In this document: positions 50,506-59,185 of the stretch, one piece after another | How positions within the stretch are numbered: the stretch's first letter is position 1 | How the letters are laid out: the number at the start of each line of letters is the position of its first letter | Source: an uncultured Acholeplasmatales bacterium | Lineage (GTDB): Bacteria > Bacillota_I > Bacilli_A > Acholeplasmatales > Anaeroplasmataceae | Length of the DNA: 64,000 bases | Direction: 5' to 3' | Assembly: GCA_944324805.1 (NCBI GenBank) | Contig: CALUXS010000006.1 | Span: forward strand, 94,572 to 158,571 | Position numbers and translations under genes: made by a program | Notes under the pieces: model-generated | Told to the model about the DNA's origin: nothing | The model's database searches: none | Seen by the model: the letters and a program-made list of their open reading frames with translations, nothing else

Positions 50506-51711
50506 TTATTTTGTTGTTACAATTTTAATTATAATATCTTCAACGATTTTCATTTCCTCTAAACAAGCACATTCATAAGGTCCATGACAATTATAACCAC
50601 CTGTTCCAAGGTTAGGCGTATTTAGTCCCATTTGTGTTAGTTTAGCCCCATCTGTACCGCCTCTAATTGGTTCAGTAGTTGGAGTGTATCCTAAAGAAAA
50701 AATTGCATTTTTAGCAAATTCTACACTTCGCATATCTTTTTTGAGTAATTCATACATATTATAATAACTATCTTTTATTTCAACAGTACAAGTATTTGCT
50801 CCATACTTTTTATTTAGAAAAGTAGCTGCATCTTGCATAAGTTGCTTTTTAATATTCAATTTTTTTAGATCATGATCACGTAAAATATAATCAAGTATAG
50901 AATTACCAACTTCACCTTTAATTTCACATAGATGATAGAATCCCTCATATCCATCAGTGTACATAGGTGCTTCATTTTGAGGTAACATATTATGAAATTC
51001 CATAGCGATTAAGGAAGCATTTTTCATATGATTTTTTGCAGAACCAGGATGAATATCTAAACCATTTATTTTTACAATTGCATGTGCAGCATTAAAATTT
51101 TCATAATTTATTTCATTAAACTTACCACCATCGACTGTATATGCGAAATCTGCACCAAAATCTTTTACATTGAAACTACTAATTCCTCCACCTATTTCTT
51201 CATCAGGAGTGAAGGCAACCTTGATATTTACGTGTTTTATTTCAGGATTTGATTTAAGATCTGCTAACATTTGCATTATTATTGCAACTCCTGCTTTATC
51301 ATCTGCACCTAAAACAGTAGTTCCATCTGTTGTTATTAAGGTTTTTCCTTTTAAATCTATTAAGAAAGGAAAATCTAAAGGGTCTAATGTTATCCCCTTT
51401 AAAACTATTTTTTTACCATCATAGTTTTTGAATACCTGAGGATTAACATTTTTTCCAGAAAAGCCAGGTATTGTGTCTAGATGGGCGATGAAGCCTATTG
51501 TTAAATCAGAATCACAATTGCTTTTTAGACTAGCGGTTAAAATGCATTCATCAGTTAATTTAATATCTTTAAGGCCTAAGTTTTCTAGTTCATTTTTTAG
51601 TAAGTTCGCTAAATCAAATTGTTCAACTGTAGAAGGAGTTTTTGTTCCCTCTTCACTTGACATAGTATTAATTTTTACATAGCGCAAGAAACGTTCTAAT
51701 AATTTTTCCAT
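50506..51711 (-). CDS. pepT: Peptidase T (tripeptide aminopeptidase)
   Basis: PepT removes N-terminal residues from tripeptides in the cytoplasm. The 401-residue M20-family protein has the zinc and catalytic residues: IAHLDT, GTTVLGADDKAGVAI, FTPDEEIGGG with the general base glutamate, TVDGG, and the HPGSAKNHM dimerisation-domain histidine; GGTDGAKLTQMGLNTPNLGTGG near the end is typical. The start follows GAGGGAAAAA. It lies downstream of a tRNA gene on the same strand, separated by a terminator. Confidence 0.95.
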   Translation of the reverse strand: MEKLLERFLRYVKINTMSSEEGTKTPSTVEQFDLANLLKNELENLGLKDIKLTDECILTASLKSNCDSDLTIGFIAHLDTIPGFSGKNVNPQVFKNYDGKKIVLKGITLDPLDFPFLIDLKGKTLITTDGTTVLGADDKAGVAIIMQMLADLKSNPEIKHVNIKVAFTPDEEIGGGISSFNVKDFGADFAYTVDGGKFNEINYENFNAAHAIVKINGLDIHPGSAKNHMKNASLIAMEFHNMLPQNEAPMYTDGYEGFYHLCEIKGEVGNSILDYILRDHDLKKLNIKKQLMQDAATFLNKKYGANTCTVEIKDSYYNMYELLKKDMRSVEFAKNAIFSLGYTPTTEPIRGGTDGAKLTQMGLNTPNLGTGGYNCHGPYECACLEEMKIVEDIIIKIVTTK

Positions 51712-51735
51712 TTTTTCCCTCTTTTCATATTATAT

Positions 51736-51758
51736 TAAAAAAAGGCTTTTAGAAGCCT
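51736..51758 (-). terminator. Terminator of the tRNA gene
   Basis: On the minus strand, AGGCTT-CT-AAAAGCCT followed by seven T, between the tRNA and pepT. Confidence 0.8.
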
Positions 51759-51770
51759 GTTCATTTTTGA

Positions 51771-51844
51771 TGGTGCCCCAACCAAGAATCGGACTTGGGT
51801 CTCAGCATTACCATTGCTGCGTTCTACCATTGAACTAAAAGGGC
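51771..51844 (-). tRNA. tRNA-like gene with anticodon GGU (tRNA-Thr by anticodon), atypical
   Basis: The minus strand folds as a 74-base cloverleaf with encoded CCA. D arm: GTTC-AATGGTA-GAAC. Anticodon arm: CAGCA-ATGGTAA-TGCTG, giving anticodon GGU (threonine). Variable loop AGAC. T arm: CCAAG-TCCGATT-CTTGG. Two oddities: the acceptor stem GCCCTTT / TTGGGGC has two T-T mismatches at its inner end, and the T loop has C where the near-universal U55 should be. The D arm looks like that of glycine tRNAs. It may be a working but unusual tRNA-Thr, a special-purpose tRNA, or a decaying copy. Confidence 0.75.
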
Positions 51845-51940
51845 GCATTTTTATTATAGCATAATTTAAGTTAATTAAAAGTTTTTTTATTATATTTAAA
51901 TTATTAAATCGTGATTTGGTTAATCTTTTTTAAAAAAATA

Positions 51941-51969
51941 TTTATTTTGGGTGAAAAAGAGAGTATAAT
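51941..51969 (+). promoter_or_regulatory. Promoter of the cold-shock gene
   Basis: TTTATT, 17 bases, TATAAT (51964-51969), about 48 bases before the cold-shock start. The tRNA gene promoter must lie in the same 170-base gap on the other strand. Confidence 0.55.
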
Positions 51970-52017
51970 TATCTTGTAACTATTCAAGTTATAGTATTAT
52001 TAAGGAGTTATGGGTGT

Positions 52018-52218
52018 ATGAAGGGTACTGTAAAATGGTTTAACGCTGCTAAGGGTTATGGTTTTATTATCGGTGAAGATGGTAAAGAAGTATTCGTACA
52101 TTTTTCAGCTATCAAAGGTGAAGGCTACAAGTCTTTAAACGATAATGAAGTCGTTACTTTTGATGTTGAAGAGGGCGAAAAAGGCCTTACAGCAAAAAAT
52201 GTAGAAAGAAATCAATAA
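52018..52218 (+). CDS. csp: Cold-shock protein, CspA family
   Basis: The 66-residue single OB-fold protein binds single-stranded RNA and DNA and prevents RNA folding. RNP1 (KGYGFII) and RNP2 (VFVHFSAI) are intact, with the opening [16 protein letters not shown] standard for the family. The start follows AAGGAGTTATGGGTGT. A monocistronic unit with its own promoter and a strong terminator. Confidence 0.97.
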   Translation: MKGTVKWFNAAKGYGFIIGEDGKEVFVHFSAIKGEGYKSLNDNEVVTFDVEEGEKGLTAKNVERNQ

Positions 52219-52227
52219 TTAAAGAGA

Positions 52228-52256
52228 CACTAGCTTCGTGCTAGTGTTTTTTTTAT
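52228..52256 (+). terminator. Terminator of the cold-shock gene
   Basis: CACTAGC-TTCGT-GCTAGTG followed by eight T. Confidence 0.92.
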
Positions 52257-52359
52257 TTTGCTATTCAAATCAAAAATAAGTAAACGCTTTATCAAATATC
52301 ATTTTTTAGCAAAAAAACTGTTAATTTTTTTTAATTTAACACATTTTGAGCATACTTTA

Positions 52360-52388
52360 TTGAAAAATGATTATAAGAGTTTTATAAT
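52360..52388 (+). promoter_or_regulatory. Promoter of the PFOR gene
   Basis: TTGAAA (52360-52365), 17 bases, TATAAT (52383-52388), 33 bases before the start codon. Confidence 0.8.
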
Positions 52389-52421
52389 TATTATGTAATC
52401 TCATTTTTTAAGGAGGAAATT

Positions 52422-55400
52422 ATGAGTCAAGATAAAAAACGTATGGCGATTGATGGTAACTATGCTGCTGCATATGCTGCATACGCATTTACTGAAGTCG
52501 CTGGTATTTACCCTATTACTCCGTCATCACCAATGGCAGAGTATACTGATGAATGGGCATCTCAAGGAAAGAAAAACTTATTTGGTATGCCTGTAAAAAT
52601 TGTTGAAATGCAATCAGAAGGAGGCGCAGCTGGTACAGTTCATGGTTCACTTCAAGCTGGTGCATTAACTACTACTTATACAGCTTCTCAAGGATTATTA
52701 TTAAAGATTCCTAATATGTATAAGATTGCTGGTGAATGCTTACCTGGTGTAATCCATGTTTCTGCTCGTGCTTTAGCTGCTCAATCATTATCAATTTTTG
52801 GCGATCATCAAGATGTTATGGCATGCCGTCAAACAGGTTTTGCAATGCTTTGTTCATCATCTGTTCAAGAAGTAATGGATTTAGCTGGTGTTGCTCACTT
52901 AAGTGCTATTAAAGCAAGCATCCCATTCTTACATTTCTTTGATGGTTTCAGAACTTCTCATGAAGTTAATACAATTGAGGCAATTGATTATTCAGTATTT
53001 GACAAGTTATTAGACAAGGAAGCTGTTGCTAAGTTTAGAGCTGGCGCACTTAACCCTGCTTTCCCTAAGACTCGTGGTACTGCACAAAATGATGATGTTT
53101 ATTTCCAAACTCGTGAATTACAAAATCAACAATATGCAAAAGTTCCTGGAATTGTAAAGGAATACATGGAAGCAATTTCTAAAGAAACTGGCCGTAATTA
53201 TGCTCCATTCGTATATTATGGTGCAGAAGATGCAACTGATGTAATTGTTGCTATGGGTTCTGTTACTCAAACAGCACAAGAAGTAGTTGATTATTTAACT
53301 GCAAAAGGTGAAAAGGTTGGTTTATTAATTGTTCATTTATATCGTCCTTTCTGCAAGGAATATTTCTTAGAAGCAATGCCTAAGACAGTTAAGAGAATTG
53401 CAGTTTTAGATAGAACAATTGAACAAGGTTCTATTGGTGAACCATTATATTTAGATGTTCGTGCAGTATACTACGATGAAAAAACTCAACCAGTTATTGT
53501 TGGTGGTCGTTATGGTTTATCATCTAAGGATACAACTCCAGATATGGTTTATGCTGTTTATAAGAATTTACGTGCAAACGAGCCAAAGAATCGTTTCACA
53601 TTAGGTATCAATGATGATTTAGCTCATACATCATTAGATTATTCAGAGCATATTGATACTGCTGATAAGGATACTACAGAATTATTATTCTTCGGTTTAG
53701 GTTCTGATGGTACTGTTGGTGCATGTAAGAATATTTCTAAGATTGTTGGTGACTATACTGATTTATATGCTCAAAGCTATGCTGCTTATGACTCTAAAAA
53801 ATCAGGTGGTTCAACTCGTTTACATTTACGTTTTGGTAAGAATCCAATTCGTTCTACATATTTAGTAAATAACCCACACTTTGTTTCATGCTCATTAGAT
53901 GCATATCTAAAGAAGTTTGATATGATTGGTGGTTTACGTGATGGTGGTACATTCTTATTAAATACTGTAGCTACAAAAGATGAAATTGAAGCATTATTGC
54001 CAAATTCATATAAGAGAATTTTAGCAAGTCGTCATGCTAAATTCTATATCATTAATGCATATCAAGCTGCAAGAGAATGTGGATTCCGTCCTGGTCTTGG
54101 TGTTAACACTGTAATGCAATCTGCATTCTTCAAGTTAAACCAAAATGTAATGCCATATGATGAGGCTTTACAACATATGAAAGAATTCGCAACAAAGACT
54201 TATTTAAAGAAAGGTCAAGATGTTGTTGATCAAAATCATAAAGCAATTGATTTAGGTGGTACTCGCTTAGTTGAAGTTGAAGTTAAGCCAGAATGGGCAA
54301 ATTTAGGTGATGATGTTGTTGTAGCAGCTGATAGTAAAGCTCCTAAGTTTGTTCGTGAAATTGCTTCAGTTATTGATTCTATTAAGGGTGATACATTACC
54401 TGTATCAGTATTCAAAGATTACCTAGATGGTCATATGCCTCAAGGAACTGCAGCTCATGAAAAACGTGGTGTTGCAACTGATGTTCCTGCATGGAATCCT
54501 GATGCATGTATCCAATGTAATCAATGTGCATTTGCATGTCCTCATGCATGTATTCGTCCATTCTTAGTTTCTCCTGAAGAAGAAGCTAAGGCTCCTCAAA
54601 ATGCAAAATTATTACCAGCTACAGGATTTAAAGGATATAAATATGCTATCAATGTATCTGTATTAGATTGTACAGGATGTGGTGTATGTTTAACTGTATG
54701 TCCTGGTAAGCCATTCAAGAAAGAAGACGGAACTGTAGAGAAGGTTAAAGCATTAACAAGCCATACAATGGGACAAGCTCGTCAAAATGGTGAAGTTGAA
54801 TTGGCTGAATTCTTCTACAACCATGTAACTTATAAGAGTGATGTTGCTGGTACTGCTAATGTTAAGAATGTTCAATTCTCTCAACCATTATTTGAGTTCA
54901 GTGGTGCTTGTGGTGGTTGTGGTGAAACTCCATATGTTAAGGCTGTTTCTCAATTATTTGGTGATCGTATGATGGTTGCTAATGCAACAGGATGTTCATC
55001 AATTTATTCAGGTTCTTATCCATCTAGTCCTTATACAACAAATGCTGAAGGACGCGGACCAGCTTGGGCTAACTCTTTATTCGAAGATAATGCTGAGTTT
55101 GGTTTCGGTATGGAAGTTGCAGTTGAGACATTACGTGATCGTTTACAAACTACAATGGTTAATAACTATGATAAGATGCCAGCTGATGTTAAAGCATTGT
55201 GTGAAGAATGGGTAGCTAATCGTCAAGATGGCGCTAAGACTAAAGAATTAGCACCAAAGGTTGTTGCTGCATTTGAAGCAATCAATGATTCTTATGCAAA
55301 AGAAATTCTTGACTTAAAACAATATTTAGTTAAGACTTCTCAATGGATCATTGGTGGTGATGGTTGGGCATACGATATTGGCTATGGTGGTCTAGATCAT

Positions 55401-56000
55401 GTTATTGCAAATAATCAAGATGTTAATATCTTAGTTCTAGATACTGAAGTTTACTCTAATACTGGTGGTCAAGCTTCTAAATCATCTCGTTTAGGTGCAA
55501 TTGCTAAGTTTGCTGCTGCAGGTAAGCCAACAAAGAAGAAAGATTTAGCTTCAATCGCTATGAGCTATGGACATGTATATGTTGCTCAAATTTGTCATGG
55601 TTATAAACCAGCACAAGTAATTCAAGCATTAAAAGAAGCAGAAGCATATCATGGTCCATCAATTGTTATAGCTTACGCTCCATGTATTGCTCATAACATT
55701 AAGAAAGGTTTATTCATGAGTCAAAATGAGGCTAAACTTGCAACAGAATGTGGATATTGGCCAATCTTCCGTTATAACCCACTATTAGCTGAAGAAGGCA
55801 AGAATCCATTTACATTAGATTGCAAAGAGCCAAATTGGGATCAATATGAGGCATTCTTAATGAATGAAGGTCGTTACGCTCAATTAACTAAGATTAACCC
55901 AGAACATGCTAAGGAATTGTTAGAGGTTAATAAGGTTGATGCTCAAAAGCGTTATGCTCATTACAAAGCAATGGCTGAGGATCCTCAATATAATAAATAA
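52422..56000 (+). CDS. nifJ: Pyruvate:ferredoxin (flavodoxin) oxidoreductase
   Basis: This enzyme oxidises pyruvate with CoA to acetyl-CoA and CO2, reducing ferredoxin, and marks an anaerobic metabolism. The 1192-residue single-chain form contains the N-terminal pyrimidine-binding domain (YAFTEVAGIYPITPSSPMAE), the gamma domain, two [4Fe-4S] motifs (CIQCNQCAFACPHAC and CTGCGVCLTVCPG), a third cluster site beginning ACGGCGETPY, and the ThDP pyrophosphate motif GGDGWAYDIGYGGLDH with VLDTEVYSNTGGQ. Codon use is richer in optimal codons than its neighbours, consistent with high expression. Own promoter and terminator. Confidence 0.97.
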   Translation: MSQDKKRMAIDGNYAAAYAAYAFTEVAGIYPITPSSPMAEYTDEWASQGKKNLFGMPVKIVEMQSEGGAAGTVHGSLQAGALTTTYTASQGLLLKIPNMYKIAGECLPGVIHVSARALAAQSLSIFGDHQDVMACRQTGFAMLCSSSVQEVMDLAGVAHLSAIKASIPFLHFFDGFRTSHEVNTIEAIDYSVFDKLLDKEAVAKFRAGALNPAFPKTRGTAQNDDVYFQTRELQNQQYAKVPGIVKEYMEAISKETGRNYAPFVYYGAEDATDVIVAMGSVTQTAQEVVDYLTAKGEKVGLLIVHLYRPFCKEYFLEAMPKTVKRIAVLDRTIEQGSIGEPLYLDVRAVYYDEKTQPVIVGGRYGLSSKDTTPDMVYAVYKNLRANEPKNRFTLGINDDLAHTSLDYSEHIDTADKDTTELLFFGLGSDGTVGACKNISKIVGDYTDLYAQSYAAYDSKKSGGSTRLHLRFGKNPIRSTYLVNNPHFVSCSLDAYLKKFDMIGGLRDGGTFLLNTVATKDEIEALLPNSYKRILASRHAKFYIINAYQAARECGFRPGLGVNTVMQSAFFKLNQNVMPYDEALQHMKEFATKTYLKKGQDVVDQNHKAIDLGGTRLVEVEVKPEWANLGDDVVVAADSKAPKFVREIASVIDSIKGDTLPVSVFKDYLDGHMPQGTAAHEKRGVATDVPAWNPDACIQCNQCAFACPHACIRPFLVSPEEEAKAPQNAKLLPATGFKGYKYAINVSVLDCTGCGVCLTVCPGKPFKKEDGTVEKVKALTSHTMGQARQNGEVELAEFFYNHVTYKSDVAGTANVKNVQFSQPLFEFSGACGGCGETPYVKAVSQLFGDRMMVANATGCSSIYSGSYPSSPYTTNAEGRGPAWANSLFEDNAEFGFGMEVAVETLRDRLQTTMVNNYDKMPADVKALCEEWVANRQDGAKTKELAPKVVAAFEAINDSYAKEILDLKQYLVKTSQWIIGGDGWAYDIGYGGLDHVIANNQDVNILVLDTEVYSNTGGQASKSSRLGAIAKFAAAGKPTKKKDLASIAMSYGHVYVAQICHGYKPAQVIQALKEAEAYHGPSIVIAYAPCIAHNIKKGLFMSQNEAKLATECGYWPIFRYNPLLAEEGKNPFTLDCKEPNWDQYEAFLMNEGRYAQLTKINPEHAKELLEVNKVDAQKRYAHYKAMAEDPQYNK

Positions 56001-56010
56001 TTAATCTAAA

Positions 56011-56072
56011 AGAGACTGTAAAAACCTAGATTTTAGGAGTACTATCTAGAGAGTTTTTACAGCTCTTTTTTG
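56011..56072 (+). terminator. Terminator of the PFOR gene
   Basis: A long stem (AGACTGTAAAAACCTAGA with TCTAGAGAGTTTTTACAGCT) followed by a run of T. Confidence 0.85.
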
Positions 56073-56084
56073 TATATTGTTAAA

Positions 56085-56222
56085 TTTGTACTATAATGAA
56101 AACGTAGGCTATTAATAAATTTTTATAAGTTATTGCCTAAATTAAACATTAATTAAAGTTACCTATATTTTTGCGAATAAGTATCTACTATTTATTGTAA
56201 AATTATAGGTAACTTTTTTTAT
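56085..56222 (+). ncRNA. Candidate small RNA with promoter and terminator
   Basis: This stretch holds no ORF but has a complete transcription unit: TATAAT (56092-56097) in a 22-base block nearly identical to the guanine riboswitch promoter block at 11361-11382, then about 50 transcribed bases with a possible AGGC...GCCT stem (56106-56138), then a strong terminator-like hairpin AAAGTTACCTATA / TATAGGTAACTTT (56155-56167 with 56204-56216) and seven T. The internal part does not match the purine aptamer or another riboswitch I know. The next gene starts about 375 bases further, so this looks like an independent RNA. Confidence 0.5.
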
Positions 56223-56288
56223 AATATTTAAAAGTTTAGTTTAATATTCGTTGTCTTTAAGTATATTGATTTTTTTAATAATTTAGTT

Positions 56289-56430
56289 TCGATTGATAAC
56301 TTACAATTACACTATAATCCCTGTATATGAAATGATTTTAACATTAATAGAAGAGTAATTTTAATTTGTATAATTTTTATCAACCATGGTAAAGATTATA
56401 TAAACTTTTATGGTTACTCTTATTTTATAT
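56289..56430 (+). ncRNA. Second candidate small RNA or leader structure
   Basis: A TATAAT (56313-56318) with a weak -35 is followed by a long-range stem AAGAGTAA (56351-56358) / TTACTCTT (56414-56421) that encloses a further CAACCAT / ATGGTT-type pairing; the 3' side is followed by ATTTTATATT, a poor T run. It may be a second small RNA or part of the leader of the SPFH gene. No ORF with a ribosome binding site is present. Evidence is structural only. Confidence 0.3.
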
Positions 56431-56598
56431 TAACAAATATGTATATGAAAAAGTTTAATTTTAAAAAATAATAATACTTTGGGAAAAAAATAACAAAAGA
56501 TAATCTTATAGTATAGGAATTATAAAAAATGATTATTGAAAGTTAGTTTTAATTCATTAATTTCATGTTAAGTTTATTTCTAGGTGGAGGAAAAGATA
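56431..56598 (+). other. AT-rich upstream region of the SPFH gene
   Basis: Very AT-rich gap between the second RNA candidate and the SPFH gene. It probably holds that gene's promoter (for example TATAGT near 56510), but no convincing -35/-10 pair could be fixed, and I see no other feature. Confidence 0.4.
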
Positions 56599-58353
56599 AT
56601 GGGTAAATTTGTTATAGAATGTCCACATTGTGGGACATACCATGAAGTATCAACAGGTTTTTTTTCAAGAAAAGTTATAGAGTGCAAATGTGGCAATATT
56701 ATTGACATTAGAAAAGAACGATATGTGATAAGAAAATGTTCGCATTGTGGTAATTCAGTTATGTATGATCAAGCAAAGGGTGATGATGCAATTTGTCCTA
56801 TTTGTAAGGAGAAAATTGTTACAGAAGAAAGCAAGATTAATTATGCTTATATTAGCTGTCCATCTTGTGCGTGCGAACTTCAAGTCAGCAAAAATGCTAA
56901 ATTATATGAATGCCCACTATGTAAGGAACAAATTGATGTTCAAGCAACCATTGCTAAAGAGTCATTAAAATCAAAAGGACTAGCAAGTATTATTAAGTAT
57001 GAAGGACCAAATAATGTTTTAGTTTGGAAACATCCAATTGAGGACTTTAATTTGGGGTCTCAATTAATAGTTCATGATTCACAAGAGGCAATATTTTTCA
57101 AGGACGGTAAGGCACTAGATTCATTAGGAGCTGGTAGATACACATTGGCTACGGAAAAGTTGCCACTCATTAGTGAAATATGTAAATTACCATTTGATCA
57201 AAATAGAGCTTTTCATTCGGAAGTATATTTTGTTAATTTAGTCACTCAAACAGGTATTAAATGGGGAACAGATACAAAAATTAGGATGTTTGACCCAGCA
57301 TCTGGGCTTTCAATTGAATTAGGTGCATATGGTGAATTCAACATTCGAGTTATAAATGCTAGAAAACTATTATTGAAGTTAGTTGGTACGACCTCAGAAT
57401 TAAAATCAACTGATATTATTGAAAGTGGATATGACATTAAAGTAATATCGGGGAAATTTAAAAGTTTAATAATTGCCAAGGTTAAATCAATTTTAGCTAA
57501 GCATATAAAAAATAATAATATTAATATATTAGAAATCGATGAGTATATGGATGAACTATCAAATTCTATGAAAAATGAAATTAATAAAACATTAGAAGAT
57601 TATGGAATGTATTTACCAGAGTTCTATGTTTTAAAAGTTTTAACACCAGACGATGATCCTAACTTTAAAAGACTAAAGGAACAATATGCAGAACAATATT
57701 TATTAGTTAGGGATGAGCAAATAAAGAAAAACGTAGCGATGGCTGAACAACAAAGAAGAATTGTTGAAGCCCAAACTGGAGCTCAAGAAGAAATAATTTC
57801 TGCTCAAGCTAGAGCAGAAGCATATCGTATACAAGCTCAAGCTGAGGCTCAAGAGATGCAAATGAAAGGCTATACATATCAAGATGAAACTAAACGTCAG
57901 GTTTCAATTGCTGCACTAGAAAACATACCTCAAAGTGGTGGAACTAGTGGTGTTGTAAGTGGAATTATGTCAGATATGGTAGGTCTTGGAGCGACAATGG
58001 GTGCTGTAGGAACTGTTATGGAAATGACTAAAGAAGCCATAAACCCTATTGCTAGTGCTACAAAAGAAATTGGTAGTTCTCTAAGTGGTTCTTCTAATAT
58101 GGTAGAAGGTTGGAATTGTACATGCGGGAATGAAAATATAAAAACTAATTTTTGTCCTAATTGTGGAGCAAAAAAAATAATAACTAATAATGGTTGGACT
58201 TGTCCAACTTGTGGAAAGACAAATGTTTTAACTAAATTTTGCCCAGATTGTGGAACTAAAAAACCTGAAGATAGAACATGGGATTGTAAATGTGGAGAAA
58301 AAAACATTACATCGCTTTTTTGCCCATCATGCGGTGCTAAAAAGGGTGAGTGA
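56599..58353 (+). CDS. SPFH-domain protein with N- and C-terminal zinc ribbons
   Basis: The 584-residue protein starts with three or more zinc-ribbon Cys pairs (ECPHCG, KCSHCGN, ICPICK, SCPSCAC, ECPLCK within residues 1-110). Then comes an SPFH/band-7-type domain (about 125-360), an alanine/glutamine/glutamate coiled coil (about 365-430), a glycine-rich stretch, and three more zinc ribbons at the end (NCTCGN...FCPNCGAKK, TCPTCGK...FCPDCGTKK, DCKCGE...FCPSCGAKK). This matches the YdjI-like 'virion core protein' SPFH group of Bacillota, which form membrane-associated scaffolds and are linked to envelope stress. The ATG at 56599 follows AGGTGGAGG. The next gene begins two bases after its stop. 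Confidence 0.8.
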   Translation: MGKFVIECPHCGTYHEVSTGFFSRKVIECKCGNIIDIRKERYVIRKCSHCGNSVMYDQAKGDDAICPICKEKIVTEESKINYAYISCPSCACELQVSKNAKLYECPLCKEQIDVQATIAKESLKSKGLASIIKYEGPNNVLVWKHPIEDFNLGSQLIVHDSQEAIFFKDGKALDSLGAGRYTLATEKLPLISEICKLPFDQNRAFHSEVYFVNLVTQTGIKWGTDTKIRMFDPASGLSIELGAYGEFNIRVINARKLLLKLVGTTSELKSTDIIESGYDIKVISGKFKSLIIAKVKSILAKHIKNNNINILEIDEYMDELSNSMKNEINKTLEDYGMYLPEFYVLKVLTPDDDPNFKRLKEQYAEQYLLVRDEQIKKNVAMAEQQRRIVEAQTGAQEEIISAQARAEAYRIQAQAEAQEMQMKGYTYQDETKRQVSIAALENIPQSGGTSGVVSGIMSDMVGLGATMGAVGTVMEMTKEAINPIASATKEIGSSLSGSSNMVEGWNCTCGNENIKTNFCPNCGAKKIITNNGWTCPTCGKTNVLTKFCPDCGTKKPEDRTWDCKCGEKNITSLFCPSCGAKKGE

Positions 58354-58355
58354 GT

Positions 58356-59066
58356 ATGGTCAATTATGAAAAAAGATATTTAATAATTACATGTATTGTA
58401 GCAATTATATATAACCTATTAATTTTTACTATTCCATACCAACATAAAAGTGAGCCTACATTTTGGCTTGCATGGTTTAGTGGAATGTTTGCTATAATCG
58501 TGCAACCCATTATTGCACACTTTTGTTTAAAAGGTGTTAAGAGTATATATTGGAAAATATATTCGTTAAAAGTTATAAAGATTGGATACATATATCTATT
58601 GGTTCAATTAATTATTACAATTTCTTTTATTGTTATAGGGAATTTTTTGACAATACCAATATGGATATTATCAGTTATATTAGTCATTTTAATAGGTTTG
58701 TCAGTAATATTTTTAATTTTAGCACAAACTTATAAAGACGGAATTTATCATATGAAAAGTGAACGTGAGACTAATATCAATTTTATTGATAATCTAAAAG
58801 TTGATGTGGCTATGATGGCTGAAAATATAAGTGATAGCAATATTCAAAGAAAATTAGAAAAGCTAGCAGAAGAAATACAATATAGTGATCCAATAACATC
58901 TTCAGCATTATCGGAAATTGAAATGAGAATAGAAGAAAAAGTTTCATACTTAAAAGAAGTTATAAGTAAACAAACTACAAATAATTTGAATGAAGATGTT
59001 GATTGTTTAATTGCTTTAGTTAATGAAAGAAATCATAGGGTTAAAATAACAAAAAAAGAAATTTAA
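58356..59066 (+). CDS. Small membrane protein downstream of the SPFH gene
   Basis: A 236-residue protein with about four hydrophobic segments (near residues 10-28, 36-55, 75-98 and 102-125) and a soluble C-terminal half predicted helical and rich in glutamate and lysine. No family is recognised. It starts two bases after the SPFH stop, with the ribosome binding site GGGTGAG inside that gene, so the two are co-translated; the membrane part could anchor the SPFH scaffold. A hairpin follows before the TIR gene. Confidence 0.6.
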   Translation: MVNYEKRYLIITCIVAIIYNLLIFTIPYQHKSEPTFWLAWFSGMFAIIVQPIIAHFCLKGVKSIYWKIYSLKVIKIGYIYLLVQLIITISFIVIGNFLTIPIWILSVILVILIGLSVIFLILAQTYKDGIYHMKSERETNINFIDNLKVDVAMMAENISDSNIQRKLEKLAEEIQYSDPITSSALSEIEMRIEEKVSYLKEVISKQTTNNLNEDVDCLIALVNERNHRVKITKKEI

Positions 59067-59090
59067 AATCAATTATAGCAAAAAGTCAAA

Positions 59091-59121
59091 AAAGAGTATT
59101 GTCTTGACGATAATACTCTTT
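59091..59121 (+). terminator. Hairpin between membrane protein and TIR gene
   Basis: A 13-bp stem AAAGAGTATTGTC / CGATAATACTCTTT-type with a TTGA loop. The T run after it is short, so termination may be partial and allow read-through into the TIR gene, for which no good separate promoter is visible. Confidence 0.6.
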
Positions 59122-59185
59122 CATTACGAAATGAAAAGATAAATAATATTAGTTTAAGTAAAAAAATATAATAGGAGGAAAAAGT

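Noticed and set aside
54976..55215. Nested plus-strand frame in the PFOR gene
   Set aside because: It is a shadow of the strongly conserved PFOR reading frame, with no ribosome binding site.
56103..56160. Second purine riboswitch
   Set aside because: The promoter block matches the guanine riboswitch, but the TATGG and CTACC core segments and the paired P1 stem are absent.
57930..58307. Minus-strand 125-codon frame under the SPFH zinc ribbons
   Set aside because: It arises from the complementary strand of repeated Cys-rich ribbons and shows only low-complexity composition.
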